A stretch of 64,000 nt of DNA. Origin: Schistosoma haematobium (taxonomy: Eukaryota > Platyhelminthes > Trematoda > Strigeidida > Schistosomatidae). Within the stretch, counting starts at the first letter, position 1; every line of letters starts with the position of its first letter. The DNA lies in the NCBI RefSeq assembly GCF_000699445.3, contig NC_067196.1, positions 6,672,616-6,736,615 of the forward strand, read 5' to 3'. Below are positions 12,484 through 22,654 of this stretch, one piece after another. The translations under genes and the position numbers were made by a program. The notes under the pieces were generated by a model. It did not search any database. It was not told the origin of the DNA and saw only the letters and a program-made list of their open reading frames with translations.

Positions 12484-13038
12484 ATGTTTCTCATTGCTTT
12501 ATTGTCATACACATTGATAAATCAATTAGTCATAACCAAATCAGATTCATGCAAGTATTGTCTACGATTGTACGATGGAAAGTATAAGAGTGGTTCATAT
12601 ATTGAAGTGTACAAGAGCGTTGGCTCACTCTCACCACCATGGATACCTGGATCTGTTTGTGTACCTTTGATACATAATTCGACGGGACAGCCTCCATACT
12701 GGCGTATATATGAGTAGGTTTGAAGATCGATTCATTTTTATGATTATGGTTAATGTCTGCGTTTTGCCTGTTTCATGCACGTTCTAATTTGCTTGTAAGT
12801 TCACACTTAAGATGGATGTTGAAACGTTTCTGTCATTTTCCATTCCATATTTGTTCATCACAGAGACGTCAACTACTCTGGTGCGAACACTGCTGTTGGA
12901 CATGGTGCCTGCATTGATGACTTCATGAAATCCGGATTGAGAAGGATTTCCTCCATTCAAAAGTGTGTTTATGGGGAAAATGGAATGGTTCAATGTATCA
13001 GTGAATCGAAACGTGGAAGGAAATATTGTCGATACTAA
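12484..13038 (+). CDS. IPSE: IPSE/alpha-1, copy B
   Basis: Exons 12484-12713 and 12864-13038, intron 150 nt (GTAGGT...CACAG). The predicted 134-residue product appears identical to copy A: a 20-residue signal peptide ending ITKS, seven cysteines in the mature chain, sequons NST and NYS, and the tail SKRGRKYCRY. It is transcribed away from copy A. A and B differ from the C-H group at many mature residues (for example KYKSGSYIEV against TYENGSYTDV), so they form a distinct isoform class. The start at 12484 is preferred over 12469 because it gives the 20-residue signal peptide and 134-residue length known for the family. Confidence 0.95.
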
Positions 13039-13117
13039 TCGAGGAATTTCATGTGCTTATAATTGTTGTGTGCTCTTAACTAAATATATGCATATGAACT
13101 CATGAAATTGGTATTCT

Positions 13118-13839
13118 GGGAGTTTTCGTATGATGTGCATTATTTGGCGAACATTGACGTTTCACGTCTACGGATGTACTGTAATGTAGCTTTGTGGACA
13201 TTTTTTTGCCCTCTATTATGCTCGTAGTTCTTGACCTGCTAACTCGACTACTTAATACGCCGAACTTAGTTCGCATCGACATAGCTCTCGGTCTGGTAAG
13301 TTAGTTGGGTTTCGTGCATATATCACCGTGTGAAATATTTTGACTGCAGAGATAATTAACAGAGCTCATTTCTCTATTTAACTGGATATTTGTCGGATTT
13401 GGATAGTGTTGTGGATGCATGTGCAATAGCCTTCTGAGAACCATGTGAGCAAATGTGAGGAACAACATCTCCGATTCCATAGTGCGAAGAAATAATGGTC
13501 ACAAGGTTGTAGTTAAACTCTTTCGTATGATAACTTACTACTGCCATCAATTGCCTTCCGATATTTGGCCTACGGGGATCTTATCGTTTAACTGACACGT
13601 AGACTTCTTGTAATGGTGACCATAGTCAACCGCGACTCCGCGTTACACTCAAATGGCTCCAACATTAACTCATTATAAAGTCTGGAGAGACGACCACATT
13701 TCGAGGTTATAATACACACAACCCTTGTAGACTAGAGAAAAGTAACTAGCTGGACAAATGACATTTGCTTGTGCCCGACATTACAGGTGACGTAGCTTGA
13801 TGCTTATATTGCTTGCGAATGATCAAATAAATAGATATT
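13118..13839. other. 3' flank of copy B, diverged
   Basis: About 13118-13170 still resembles the IPSE 3' flank. About 13380-13690 is an inverted, diverged copy of about 19080-19320. No gene recognised. Compared with the D and F flanks, about 1.5 kb is missing here. Confidence 0.5.
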
Positions 13840-15168
13840 ATGATTGATGGTGTTAATCTCGTAAACAAGAGGTTGAATGTTTCAAGTTGTGTACAACGGT
13901 TCCTTAAATCATCACAACGAGAATCATTTGGATTATATGTATGCATATGTCGAACAAGTAGACGAAGTCGAACGAGGGATAAGGAAGGTGAAATTTTACT
14001 ATGAGGATTCTAGGTTCCGTGAATATCGGTACAAGTGTTTTTGCATTAGATATTTGGTAATGTTCTATTGTCACGATAACCGACAAAATGTCCCATCTCT
14101 CCATAATCAGTCAGAAAACGTGTTGTGTTTAGTACTGTGTCAAGCAGATATGCCAGACCATTTTAAATAATGCATAAGCTATTTCCGCAAACAACATGTT
14201 TTGATGTAGATAATTCCAAAATCGTGGAGCTAGAATAGAAATATACGTAATTCAGCTAAGAGAATTCTCTTTCGACGAAATGATCTACTTAAGCTGTGCA
14301 TTCGTATTTATGGTTGGTGGCGAATATGTGTCTACATAACAACAGAAGCGATAGCATTATAAAGTGATTCGCGACATCAAATATCAAATGAAGTGGCCTA
14401 ATAAACAGAGGGTTCAAGCAGTAAAAGAGTGTGGGAATAGATGTACGGTCAGAACCAATATGGTCAATGTAAGAGTTGAATTCATTAGCCCATTTATGCC
14501 AAACCACCATTGAGAACTCGGAAACGCCGGACGGTCGATTCGTCCTAATATGGGACTGTTCATCGGTACGCAACCACGGTCAATCACACAGAATTCAATA
14601 CAGCACGTTCGGTCAAGCGCGAATTTGAAATCAATTGGTCTATCATCTTGTTCATCCTACCAGTGCTTCCAAATTTTGAGTGATAGTCTGGATAGGATCA
14701 ACTTGTAAATTCAAATATGAAATTACTGCAATCTCCACAAACTCTCATTCTATTAAGAATACTTATCTGATTGACAGATGTGAAGAAAAATGAAAGATAT
14801 TAAGGTCGTAATAACAAGTGAAGAATAGGTATGGAGAACATTGAAGGGATAGTAATAACTGATTACAGCTTACAATTACAAGACAAGAGTAATAAGCGTC
14901 ACATCATACTGCATGAAGGAATTAGGACTAGGGATGGATGATAGTTTCAACACAGACTTGCTCGCAGATTTCGAACTTGAATTGGTGGATTGTGAACGTC
15001 TCAGCAATGCATTAGGATTTTGTTCGACCTCGGTCCTATCAAGGTCGTTTGATTGTGTGGATTATGTCAATGAAATACATCTTGCGAGCGACCTGTCTCA
15101 GAGCAGATAAGGTGCGACTGCATTGAACTGGTGACTGTTTTAGATTCCGCCTCAGAAAACCGACCATG
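13840..15168 (+). repeat. Diverged loop segment L0 (homologue of 25540-26920)
   Basis: Direct, clearly diverged copy of the L segment between IPSE D and E. It holds two plus-strand frames, 13877-14170 (core KVKFYYEDSRFREYRYKCF) and 14913-15110 (core DSFNTDLLADFEL), also present in L. Both differ between copies mainly by amino-acid changes, so coding is unproven. A minus-oriented SM-alpha-like SINE lies at about 14500-14740. L0 ends exactly at the orphan IPSE promoter. Confidence 0.8.
14500..14740 (-). mobile_element. SM-alpha-like SINE, 3' part
   Basis: On the minus strand the hammerhead-like core reads CCGATGA, a GTCCC/GGAC stem, then GAATC. It is degenerate at both catalytic boxes. It is followed by the GACCGTCCGG segment typical of this SINE. 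The AATCTCCACAAACTC motif lies at the other end. Confidence 0.6.
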
Positions 15169-15170
15169 TA

Positions 15171-15253
15171 GTTTTCAGTAGATGTGAGATTTCAATAAAT
15201 CGCTTAATCCACAGTGGATATGTGATTGTCATGATTTGTGCGGAATTATCAGC
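15171..15253 (-). promoter_or_regulatory. Orphan IPSE promoter fragment
   Basis: 83 bp matching 9195-9275 upstream of IPSE copy A, including TCCACTGTGGA, but truncated just before the TATA box. It is joined directly to the end of L0, where a complete minus-strand IPSE gene would be expected from the D-L-E layout. I read it as the relic of a deleted ninth copy. Confidence 0.8.
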
Positions 15254-16615
15254 CATGATATCTGTTGGGTTTGAATTAATTGAATTCATTCTTCAAGCCT
15301 CCATCACCGTTGTGTTTTCCGCCGCATTATGTGTTGAATATCTACTTTCACTGTTGTCGCGTGTTCAGCTTTGAGTGTTGTGTGGTTAAGGTCCAGTGCC
15401 ACTATATGGTTAATAGAAACACCCAATTTTTATTAGAACCTGAAATATATGGTTTATGATCAGTAGTAAAAGGTACAGTAGCTCAACAGACTGACTAGAT
15501 TCGTCCAATTTTACCACATTTAAGGCACATAGCATGACGAAATTCCCATGATTTATGTGAGTAAAATTTATCACAGGATAAACATTTACCAAATACGTAC
15601 TCACCCATTTGATCTGCTTTGAATTTCCCCAATGAATCGTCATCTGTCTGACACTGAGTACGCATTGGATTAAGATAACTGAGTAATGCGGTAAAATTCT
15701 TGATGTCCAGGCGAATGGTTTAATGAAGTTCTGATCCTTGACGGCATTCGAAATTGGTACGCTGTGAATAGCTTAACAGACGATTGTTGAGAATTACATA
15801 GAGAAGTGAAATTGGTTTATCTGGAAATGCCAACGTTTCAATAAATTGTATGCATCCTCTCCGATGAATGAAAGGAAATGAGCCACAATTTTTCAGCCTT
15901 AACATGTTTCCTGATCATACTCAAAATTTCAAACCATCACATGTGATCGTAGGAAGGTAAGAATTTGCATGTACATTGAAATGTTCAAGTGCAGGATTCA
16001 TCGCAACGCCAATATGATAATAATTAGTATTCGAATAATTGTTCTAACTAGGAATTACTGAGAAAATGCAACTTCATTCAGACAGAACCAGCTGAACACA
16101 AATGGATGTATTGTATTTGGAATTCCGAATCAGTCGGCAATCAATTAAATAAAAGTTCCTACAGATATTTTGAATTACCAACTTCCAAATCCATAGCATG
16201 TATTCATATTTTGTGACTATGCAGTAACTCGATTACTATGAATATATATAAATATATTCGTTTAGTTGATGTGTAAATCCTTAGTTACTGTTATCCTATT
16301 CATCATCATTCCGAATTTGTTTTCAGGTCACTATTTACAGTCTCCTCGATAAACATTTATATTGTGTGATATGTAGACTGGATTTTAGATTGTTTATACG
16401 TTGAAAGACAAGTATTTATCTAGACTCCTGGAATTTTACTAAATCAACCAATTAACAAAGTCAATGGCATCACTGTTAAGTTTGTCTTACATTGTTCCTA
16501 CTCGCTCCTTTTCCACTCTTTTCTATATTGTTTCATACTATTTATTTACATTCAGTAAGCAGACGTATTCCCAACAATCTTTACACCTATGTTGTAACGC
16601 AAGTTGTAATGTAAT
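15254..16615 (+). repeat. Outer inverted-repeat arm (partner 2080-3000)
   Basis: Reverse complement of 2080-3000, with 433 additional bp at 15447-15879. Its right end (16485-16615) is Penelope-like terminal-repeat sequence. Confidence 0.75.
15447..15879 (-). pseudogene. LTR-retrotransposon gag scrap with zinc-knuckle
   Basis: The minus-strand frame reads PFIHRRGCIQ to QGSELH, a stop, then continues in frame with KCLSCDKF and CLKCGKIGRIQSVC. The latter fits the retroelement CCHC zinc knuckle (C-X2-C-X4-H-X4-C), with the histidine position replaced by arginine. A stop lies just before the final SVC in one reading. The segment is flanked by a 5-bp GAAAT repeat and is absent from the partner arm. 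It is therefore either an insertion here or a microhomology deletion there. Confidence 0.55.
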
Positions 16616-16740
16616 ATTCTGAAATGCTCACATATACTTATAACGTTTATTGTACTTTTCATTGTATCTATCATTATCATTACTCTACCCTAATCACTGT
16701 AGCGGTTATCCACAGTTTTGTGCATTTGTTTAAACGTAAC
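16485..16740 (+). repeat. Penelope-like terminal-repeat fragment upstream of the RT gene
   Basis: Matches the reverse complement of 7500-7815 and of 2080-2240. Same orientation as the RT gene that follows. Confidence 0.65.
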
Positions 16741-17883
16741 AGTTTCCACAATTTCAATTCTTGCCGACATATTTATGGGACATCTGGAACAAAAGAAACT
16801 GAAGCACGCAATCGACAGTACCACACTCTACTGCAGATATATGGATGACACGTTCCTTGTCTGCAAAAATCGCCAAGACTCCATGTACCTACTTAGTCTG
16901 TTCAGTAAAGTACACAAAGATATAGAATTTATCATGGAACATGAAGTTGATGATAAATTCCATTTCCTAGGTATTGGAATTAGGCGAACATCAGATGGCA
17001 CACTACAAAGACACATTCACCGCAAAAATACTTGGAGCGGAGTTTATCTCAATTTTAACAGCTTTTGTCCAATGAGTTATAAAAAGGTATTGTGCTAAAC
17101 CTTTTTGACCGCGCACGAAAAATCTGCTCAAAAGAATGCCTCGAAGAAGAAATTACTACAATCACCAAATGCCTACGTAAAAATACATATCCGGATAAAT
17201 TCATCCACAAATATACTAATACAAACCCTCCGATTAAGCATGATACAGTTGAAAAGAAAACCTGCTTCCTATCCTTACGCTTCAAAGGAGATGAAGTCGC
17301 CGGAATTATCAATCACAGAATTAATTCCGCTTTAAAAGTGACCTACCCGGCAGCCAAACTGACTACGTTATGGAAGACACACTGCTCACTGAAACAAACG
17401 AAAATCGACAAGTCCTCTCCCCTCAGTTGCTCCAACTGCATTTACCAATTCACACGTACGTGCCGTAGCACATACATTGGAAGAACTGAGAGAACAGTAC
17501 AGGTTCGCGTTTCTGAGTATATTCCGAAGAACTTGACGCTGCGAAGGACTAAAGCTTTTAACAGTGCAATAGCTCGGCATCTACTTGACACCGGGCATAC
17601 CGTCGATATTATGCGCACGTTTAAAATTATCAATAGACAAAGAACTACTACCACTCTCCGCTTTGCTGAAGCCATTGCAATTAAGAAACTGTATCCAAAA
17701 AGAGACTTTAATAAACTTATCACTACCCTGGTAATCTTTTTGTTTCTGTCTGTTTGTTTTGTGTTTTGGTTATTTTATTCATTTACTTATCCTAAGATAT
17801 TTTATACTACCCCCTATTACCTAATTCTTAAAATAAATTTTATTCACACATTTCCACCACCTGATCCTCTTAAATCATCTTAA
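16737..17883 (+). pseudogene. Penelope-like element: RT C-terminal part plus GIY-YIG endonuclease, frameshifted
   Basis: The first frame (about 16718-17098) carries the RT catalytic motif YMDDTF, then FHFLGIGIRR, as in Penelope-like RTs. The second frame (17092-17883) continues with RARKICSKE, a KWxx-type linker region and CSNCIYQFTRTCRSTYIGRTE. The latter is the GIY-YIG endonuclease core with its preceding Cys pair, followed by FNSAIARHLLDTGH and AEAIAIKK. This RT-then-GIY-YIG order is diagnostic of Penelope-like elements. The N-terminal RT fingers are missing, a TAA stop and frame change lie at about 17095, and the C-terminus runs into hydrophobic read-through. It is an inactive copy. Confidence 0.88.
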
Positions 17884-18019
17884 CTTTCCAAACCCTATTT
17901 AATTATTATTATGTAATCTGCCTTATCATTATTTAATTCCATTAAACTCTACAATTATCACACAATTTATGAACTTCACTAAATTATTACACCACCCCCT
18001 CTTTTGACCTCTGACCTGT

Positions 18020-18510
18020 TTCTAGCATATATATATATATAGTTATTATTGTAACCCAGTTATTTACACTCATTTATGTCAATTGTTTCACTCTATCTCA
18101 ATGTAAAAATTCTATCACATTTTTGGTTTGTAAGCAGCTGACGAGAAACCTCGAAATAATATGAATTCTTACTATTCTGCATCAATGTTTGTTCTTGCTC
18201 TATTTAAGTTTCCACAATGTTTTGCTCTTGGATTGGGTTTTGGTTGTTCGTAAACTGTTGTCAAATTTAGACCCAGCTATCGGCTGCCTTTTGTACTCTC
18301 GTATGTTATAATTATTCTTCACGTTACTGTTACAGGAAGCCTTTTTATTTTCATACTTGAAGGATCCGTTTAAACACCCCAGACACCTCACAAGTTGAGG
18401 TTTGTAACTAAATTTTGTGTATTATTTAATGAAGAACCGCTATTGTAGACAAATCGTTGTTTTGGAAAATTTGGTTTAGCGCGTATCTCAATCGGGTGAC
18501 TTGGACGCTT
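18020..18510 (+). repeat. Penelope-like 3' terminal region (pLTR)
   Basis: Follows the endonuclease frame. Bases 18360-18510 recur inverted at 7240-7400. It contains a short (AT)n run and a hammerhead-like core at 18138-18156. Confidence 0.6.
18138..18156 (+). ncRNA. Hammerhead-like ribozyme core candidate
   Basis: CTGACGA, a minimal GAG/CTC stem closed by a short loop, then GAAA: both conserved hammerhead boxes in order. Penelope-like terminal repeats are known to carry minimal hammerheads. I could not identify convincing stems I and III by eye. Confidence 0.35.
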
Positions 18511-19320
18511 CGATAGATCTAACAATCACATACACAGGAACTGGTTGGAATACTGCGTGTTCAATCTGGTTGGTTTTGGATCATTATTACTTGTCACAAC
18601 TGGTCTTGTGGTGTGTGCTACTTTTATTGACATAATTAGTATGTGTAGTTAGTCGTTTATCCGTTTAATCAGATTAATCGGTGAAACACGTTCATCATCA
18701 CTGTCACGCTAACTGTCAATCAACTTCATCACATCACGTAATGAACGTTGAACATTTATGAAGATATAGTACATCACACCATAGTACTGTTTCCTTGTAG
18801 TCAGTCCGTCATGAAATACTATAAACAACAAATGTAGTATGGAACCCGAATAATGTCTTTCTTCACCCCTTACTTCTTACTGATTTTGGGGTATGCACAA
18901 TAGAAAAAGGTGTCTCCTGAAACGACTTCATTTCATCGTACTCTATAGAGTCTTCACCGTAGACAAACAGTCTTTGTATGACGTTATGTTTCATTGTGTA
19001 ATTTTGTGCATAACTACCGTGTACATCCCACTTATCCGTGGTTGTGATAACGAAAGTTTGGTTGTTTGGCGAAAGTTCAATATAACTTTGAAATATGGCC
19101 GTCCCTCCAGACCTTATTATGTGTTGATGCTAGAGCCATTTGTGTGTGGCGTGGAGTCGCGGTTGACTATGGTCACTACTACAAGAAGACGACGTGCCAG
19201 TTAATCGATAAGATCCCCGTAGGCCAAATATCAGAAAGCAATTGTTGCGGTCCATACCTAAAGACACCGAAGTCTACACAGATTATTGCACAAGAACGTG
19301 AACCGCTATGATACCTCTTG
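18511..19320. repeat. Mosaic of IPSE-spacer repeats
   Basis: Bases 18660-18770 match 11690-11780 directly. Bases 18750-19060 match 10545-10880 inverted. Bases 19080-19320 match 13380-13690 inverted. Two overlapping open frames (18893-19204 and 19066-19311, plus) are unrecognised and are not preserved in the partner copies. Confidence 0.6.
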
Positions 19321-19803
19321 GACTATTTGCCATCTACAAAGATTGAAAATACCTCAACAGTGAAATTGCTGTACTTAATTTACTTGAGAATATGAGTCTG
19401 TATTAATCAATATGTATGCATAATACTTTAATGAAAGAAAGTAATAAAACTTACAACTGAATATTTTTCAAAAGGTAAGTAAAGCGCGTTACACTGACAG
19501 TTTCAGAATCGTTCGTTAGCTCGAATCAAAGTCTATCTTAAAAGAATGAAGTAAACAGAATATCGTAACATTCCTTTTCCACACAAAACAACAAGCATAG
19601 AACAATCAGACTTGCTTTAAAATGCTAAGGAAATCGAAACAGACAACTCAAATTACTAAGAATTCCCTAAAGCACTCATCATGTAAACTATGACAAAATG
19701 CCTGAAAATCCACTAAGGATTTATCAAAAGAATAAGATATTTCTGATTATCAAGCAATCCGCATAATCACTAAAATTAACATAAAACTATACCAAAATAC
19801 ATA
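19321..19803. other. AT-rich DNA left of the core array
   Basis: No gene or repeat recognised. Homology to the array begins abruptly at about 19804. Confidence 0.5.
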
Positions 19804-19865
19804 AGTTCATATGCATATATTTAGTAAAGAGCACACAACAATTATAAGCACATGAAATTCCTCGA

Positions 19866-20419
19866 TTAGTATCGACAATATTTCCTTCGACGTTTCGATT
19901 CACTGATACATTGAACCATTCCATTTTCCCCATAAACACACTTCTGAATGGAGGAAATCCTTTTCAATCCGGATTTCGTGAAGTCATCAATGCAGGCACC
20001 ATGTCCAATGGCAGTGTCCTTACCAGAGTAGTTGACGTCTCTGTGATGAACAAATATGAAATGAAAAGTGACACAAATGTTTGAACATCCATCTTAAGTG
20101 TCCACTTACAAGCAAATTAGAACGTGCATGAAACAGGCAAAACGTAGACATTAAACATAATCATAAAAATGATTTGATCTGGAAACGTACTCATATAAAC
20201 GCCAGTATGGGGCTGTCTCTTCGAATCATGTATCAGAGGGACACAAACAGATCCAGGTATCCATGGTGGTGAGAGTGAGCCAACGCTTTTGTACACGTCA
20301 GTATATGAACCATTCTCATACGTTCCATCGTACAATCGTAGGCAATACTTGCATGGATTTGATTTGGTTATGCCTAATTGATTTATCAATGTGTATGACA
20401 ATAAAGCAATGAGAAACAT
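19866..20419 (-). pseudogene. IPSE: IPSE/alpha-1, copy C (frameshift in exon 1)
   Basis: Exons 20419-20191 (229 nt) and 20040-19866 (175 nt), with a GTACGT donor and CACAG acceptor. This is the second isoform class: the mature chain starts NPCKYCLRLYDGTYENGSY, with the sequon NGS. The exon 2 sequence would end SKRRRKYCRY. One G is missing from the G5 run at about 20210 (four remain) compared with copies D and F. The frame shifts after RQP, and the spliced message would hit a stop in exon 2. That removes the second half of the crystallin-like domain and the nuclear-localisation tail. The codon at the position of the A/B upstream ATG is GTG here, which supports the internal ATG as the start. 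It may be a true pseudogene or a homopolymer sequencing error. Confidence 0.9.
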
Positions 20420-20479
20420 CGAATTAGCTGACATTGCTTTTTCGTTTTGTTCTTGAGATGAATTAGTCGATTGACGCAC

Positions 20480-20640
20480 TTATATAGTTTTCAGTAGATG
20501 TGAGATTTCAATAAATCGCTTAATCCACAGTGGATATGTGATTGTCATGATTTGTGCGGAATTATCAGCGTCAACAATTCAGAAGAGAATGAAATGATCA
20601 TTGTGATAGGTGTCACGGTTAATTCCCATGTTACGTGACT
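20480..20640 (-). promoter_or_regulatory. IPSE copy C core promoter
   Basis: TATATAAG at 20486-20479 and TCCACTGTGGA at about 20527-20537. Beyond about 20830 the sequence is the type-1 upstream region shared with F and H. Confidence 0.7.
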
Positions 20641-21222
20641 ATGTTTGTATTGTTGATCACGCAGCTTGATGAAGTTGTTTGAGAATCAGCATCATGTAAA
20701 TGGAAACATGGGTATCATGCACACTATCTTATTGTTCACGGATGATCATTGAGTGAATTGATGAATGAGTGGTGACTGGTTGACCCTCGAAATACCACTT
20801 CGTCCAAAACAATATAGCAGTGTCAGAATAAAACCGATTAGTGAAATCGCGATTACACACACGTTTAGAAACAGAATGAATGATGTAGTGGTGTATTTTC
20901 ATTCATTCACATTTTATGTAGATCTATGTATTGATAGTCACAAGTATATAGGTTTATAAAGATTACTAGTAAAGAATTGTCAGAATGTGAATATGGATAA
21001 TTGATGTGTGACTGATTATATCAATTTAATTAGTGTTCAATTTATCGTGCGGAATGGGTTATTTCAAGGTGTCGACTGCATTAGGAATACTGAAGGGAGG
21101 ATGATGGACAAACCAGGAACAATACGTTGTCGTTTATTTTCTTGTAGTAAGCCAGGGCTAACCTTGATTGGGTGACAGTAGCTCATTAAATGAGATGAAA
21201 ACTAACCCGAATGAACTGATTT

Positions 21223-21567
21223 CAGCCACCAATTTACTGGGATAGATACACAGTCGGATGTCAATTGGAATATACGAAAGTACCTACTCAGCGATTGATG
21301 GATGGCTCTGAATTTGTGGGCAAGAGAAACATGCGAGTAGGTTCAGTGACAAACAGAACAACATGTGCAAGTCTATAGAGCTTGCTCCAGCTTACCCGTG
21401 GACAATTTTTGAAGCGGGTGTGGATGGGTGAGTGGACAAACGAAAGGATTCAAAATTACCGGTTTGAACGTTGGAACACGTCAGGTAGGCGTTTGATAAC
21501 GGCGACTTGTCACAACGTAATCAGCCAGCAGTTAATTGAAGTGTGTTCAACGATATTCGATTATTGA
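21223..21567 (+). pseudogene. Interrupted reading frame of unknown function in spacer S
   Basis: A plus-strand frame follows an ATTTCAG acceptor-like site: PPIYWDRYTVGCQLEYTK, then a TAG at 21377-21379, then RVWMGEWTNERIQNYRF to STIFDY and a stop. Composition (W, Y, C, R-rich) looks protein-like, and the frame stays open for about 115 codons apart from one stop. I recognise no family. Identical in the E/F (31369-31025) and G/H (40894-40550) spacers on the minus strand. It may be an exon fragment carried into the array. Confidence 0.35.
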
Positions 21568-21706
21568 CATGTAGTAGAATAACATTATCATGTCGGTTTT
21601 ATTTCTTCTTTCAATGAGCATGACAGAAATTTATCGACTTGTGGGTGCAGTTTGAGTTTGTTTTCATAATTGTTTGCACTTTTAATATTAAACAAGATGT
21701 ATTCGT

Positions 21707-21943
21707 GTGATCGAGTGGAATGCAGAGAATTTGGATGGACCGATCATGCATAGGTTAGCCACATTTGTTAAAATTGACTTGACCAGTCGTCAGCTGGATG
21801 TTGTTGTTTTGAATTACACCAAGAAAATCAGTATTGCGCAACATAAGATTGTCTTATTAAGAGTTATGATTTATTCTCATGGTCAGTTTCATGGAGAAAT
21901 ATTATTCAGCGGTCGCTGTGCGTCTGTGCTATTCGTGTATTGA
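21707..21943 (+). other. Short open frame of unknown function in spacer S
   Basis: 78 codons with the stretch GPIMHRLATFVKIDLTSRQL. The homologous frame at 128-331 and in S0 (10233-10457) shares PIMH, LTSR and overall length but diverges after that. The copies at 30885-30649 and 40410-40174 are almost unchanged. Coding status is uncertain. Confidence 0.3.
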
Positions 21944-22429
21944 CCACATCCGCAACCACACTGTCGGGTATGAAACCCGGAAATTTCGATCAAGTGGGGA
22001 ACGTAGAGAATAACCGCACAGTGATTCTTAGGTTTCAAAGATAATCTAACGAGGATCATTCCGTCATGTGACCTACAGAAATCTAGTGATCTGCAAAACA
22101 AAATTGAACTAACTGTTCATTCGTCAGAGAATATTACTACGGTAAAATCAGAAATCTCTGATTACATGTTAAGTAAAATACACTAATAAATTATTCATTC
22201 TGTTTCTTAACGTATGTGTGTAATCGAAATTTCATAAAACAGCTCTATTCTCACTGCTATATTGTTTTGGACGAAGTGGTATTTCGAGGGTCATCCAGTC
22301 ACCACTCATTCATCAATTCACTCAATGATCATCCGTGAACAATAAGATAGTGTGCATGATACCCATGTTTCCATTTACATGATGCTGATTCTCAAACAAC
22401 TTCATCAAGCTGCGTGATCAACAATACAA

Positions 22430-22594
22430 ACATAGTCACGTAACATGGGAATTAACCGTGACACCTATCACAATGATCATTTCATTCTCTTCTGAATTGT
22501 TGACGCTGATAATTCCGCACAAATCATGACAATCACATATCCACTGTGGATTAAGCGATTTATTGAAATCTCACATCTACTGAAAACTATATAA
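22430..22594 (+). promoter_or_regulatory. IPSE copy D core promoter
   Basis: TATATAA at 22588-22594, directly followed by GTG instead of the upstream ATG of A/B. TCCACTGTGGA at about 22540-22550. Type-2 upstream region, shared with E and G. Confidence 0.7.
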
Positions 22595-22654
22595 GTGCGT
22601 CAATCGACTAATTCATCTCAAGAACAATACGAAAAAGCAATGTCAGCTAATTCG

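Larger units (their letters stand above)
11779..13117 (+). repeat. Right arm of the A/B IPSE palindrome
   Basis: Reverse complement of 8498-9837. It carries IPSE copy B with the same promoter and 3' flank. Confidence 0.95.
20831..22245 (+). repeat. Spacer S between IPSE C and D (orientation 1)
   Basis: About 1.4 kb, present inverted between E/F (about 30345-31765) and G/H (about 39865-41290). Diverged similarity to S0 is detectable at 21640-21945 (to 10200-10440) and near the D promoter. Confidence 0.9.

Noticed and set aside
14913..15110. 65-codon frame in L0 as a gene
   Set aside because: Many replacement changes against the L copy, no signal peptide or known domain, and no splice context. 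Kept only as an observation.
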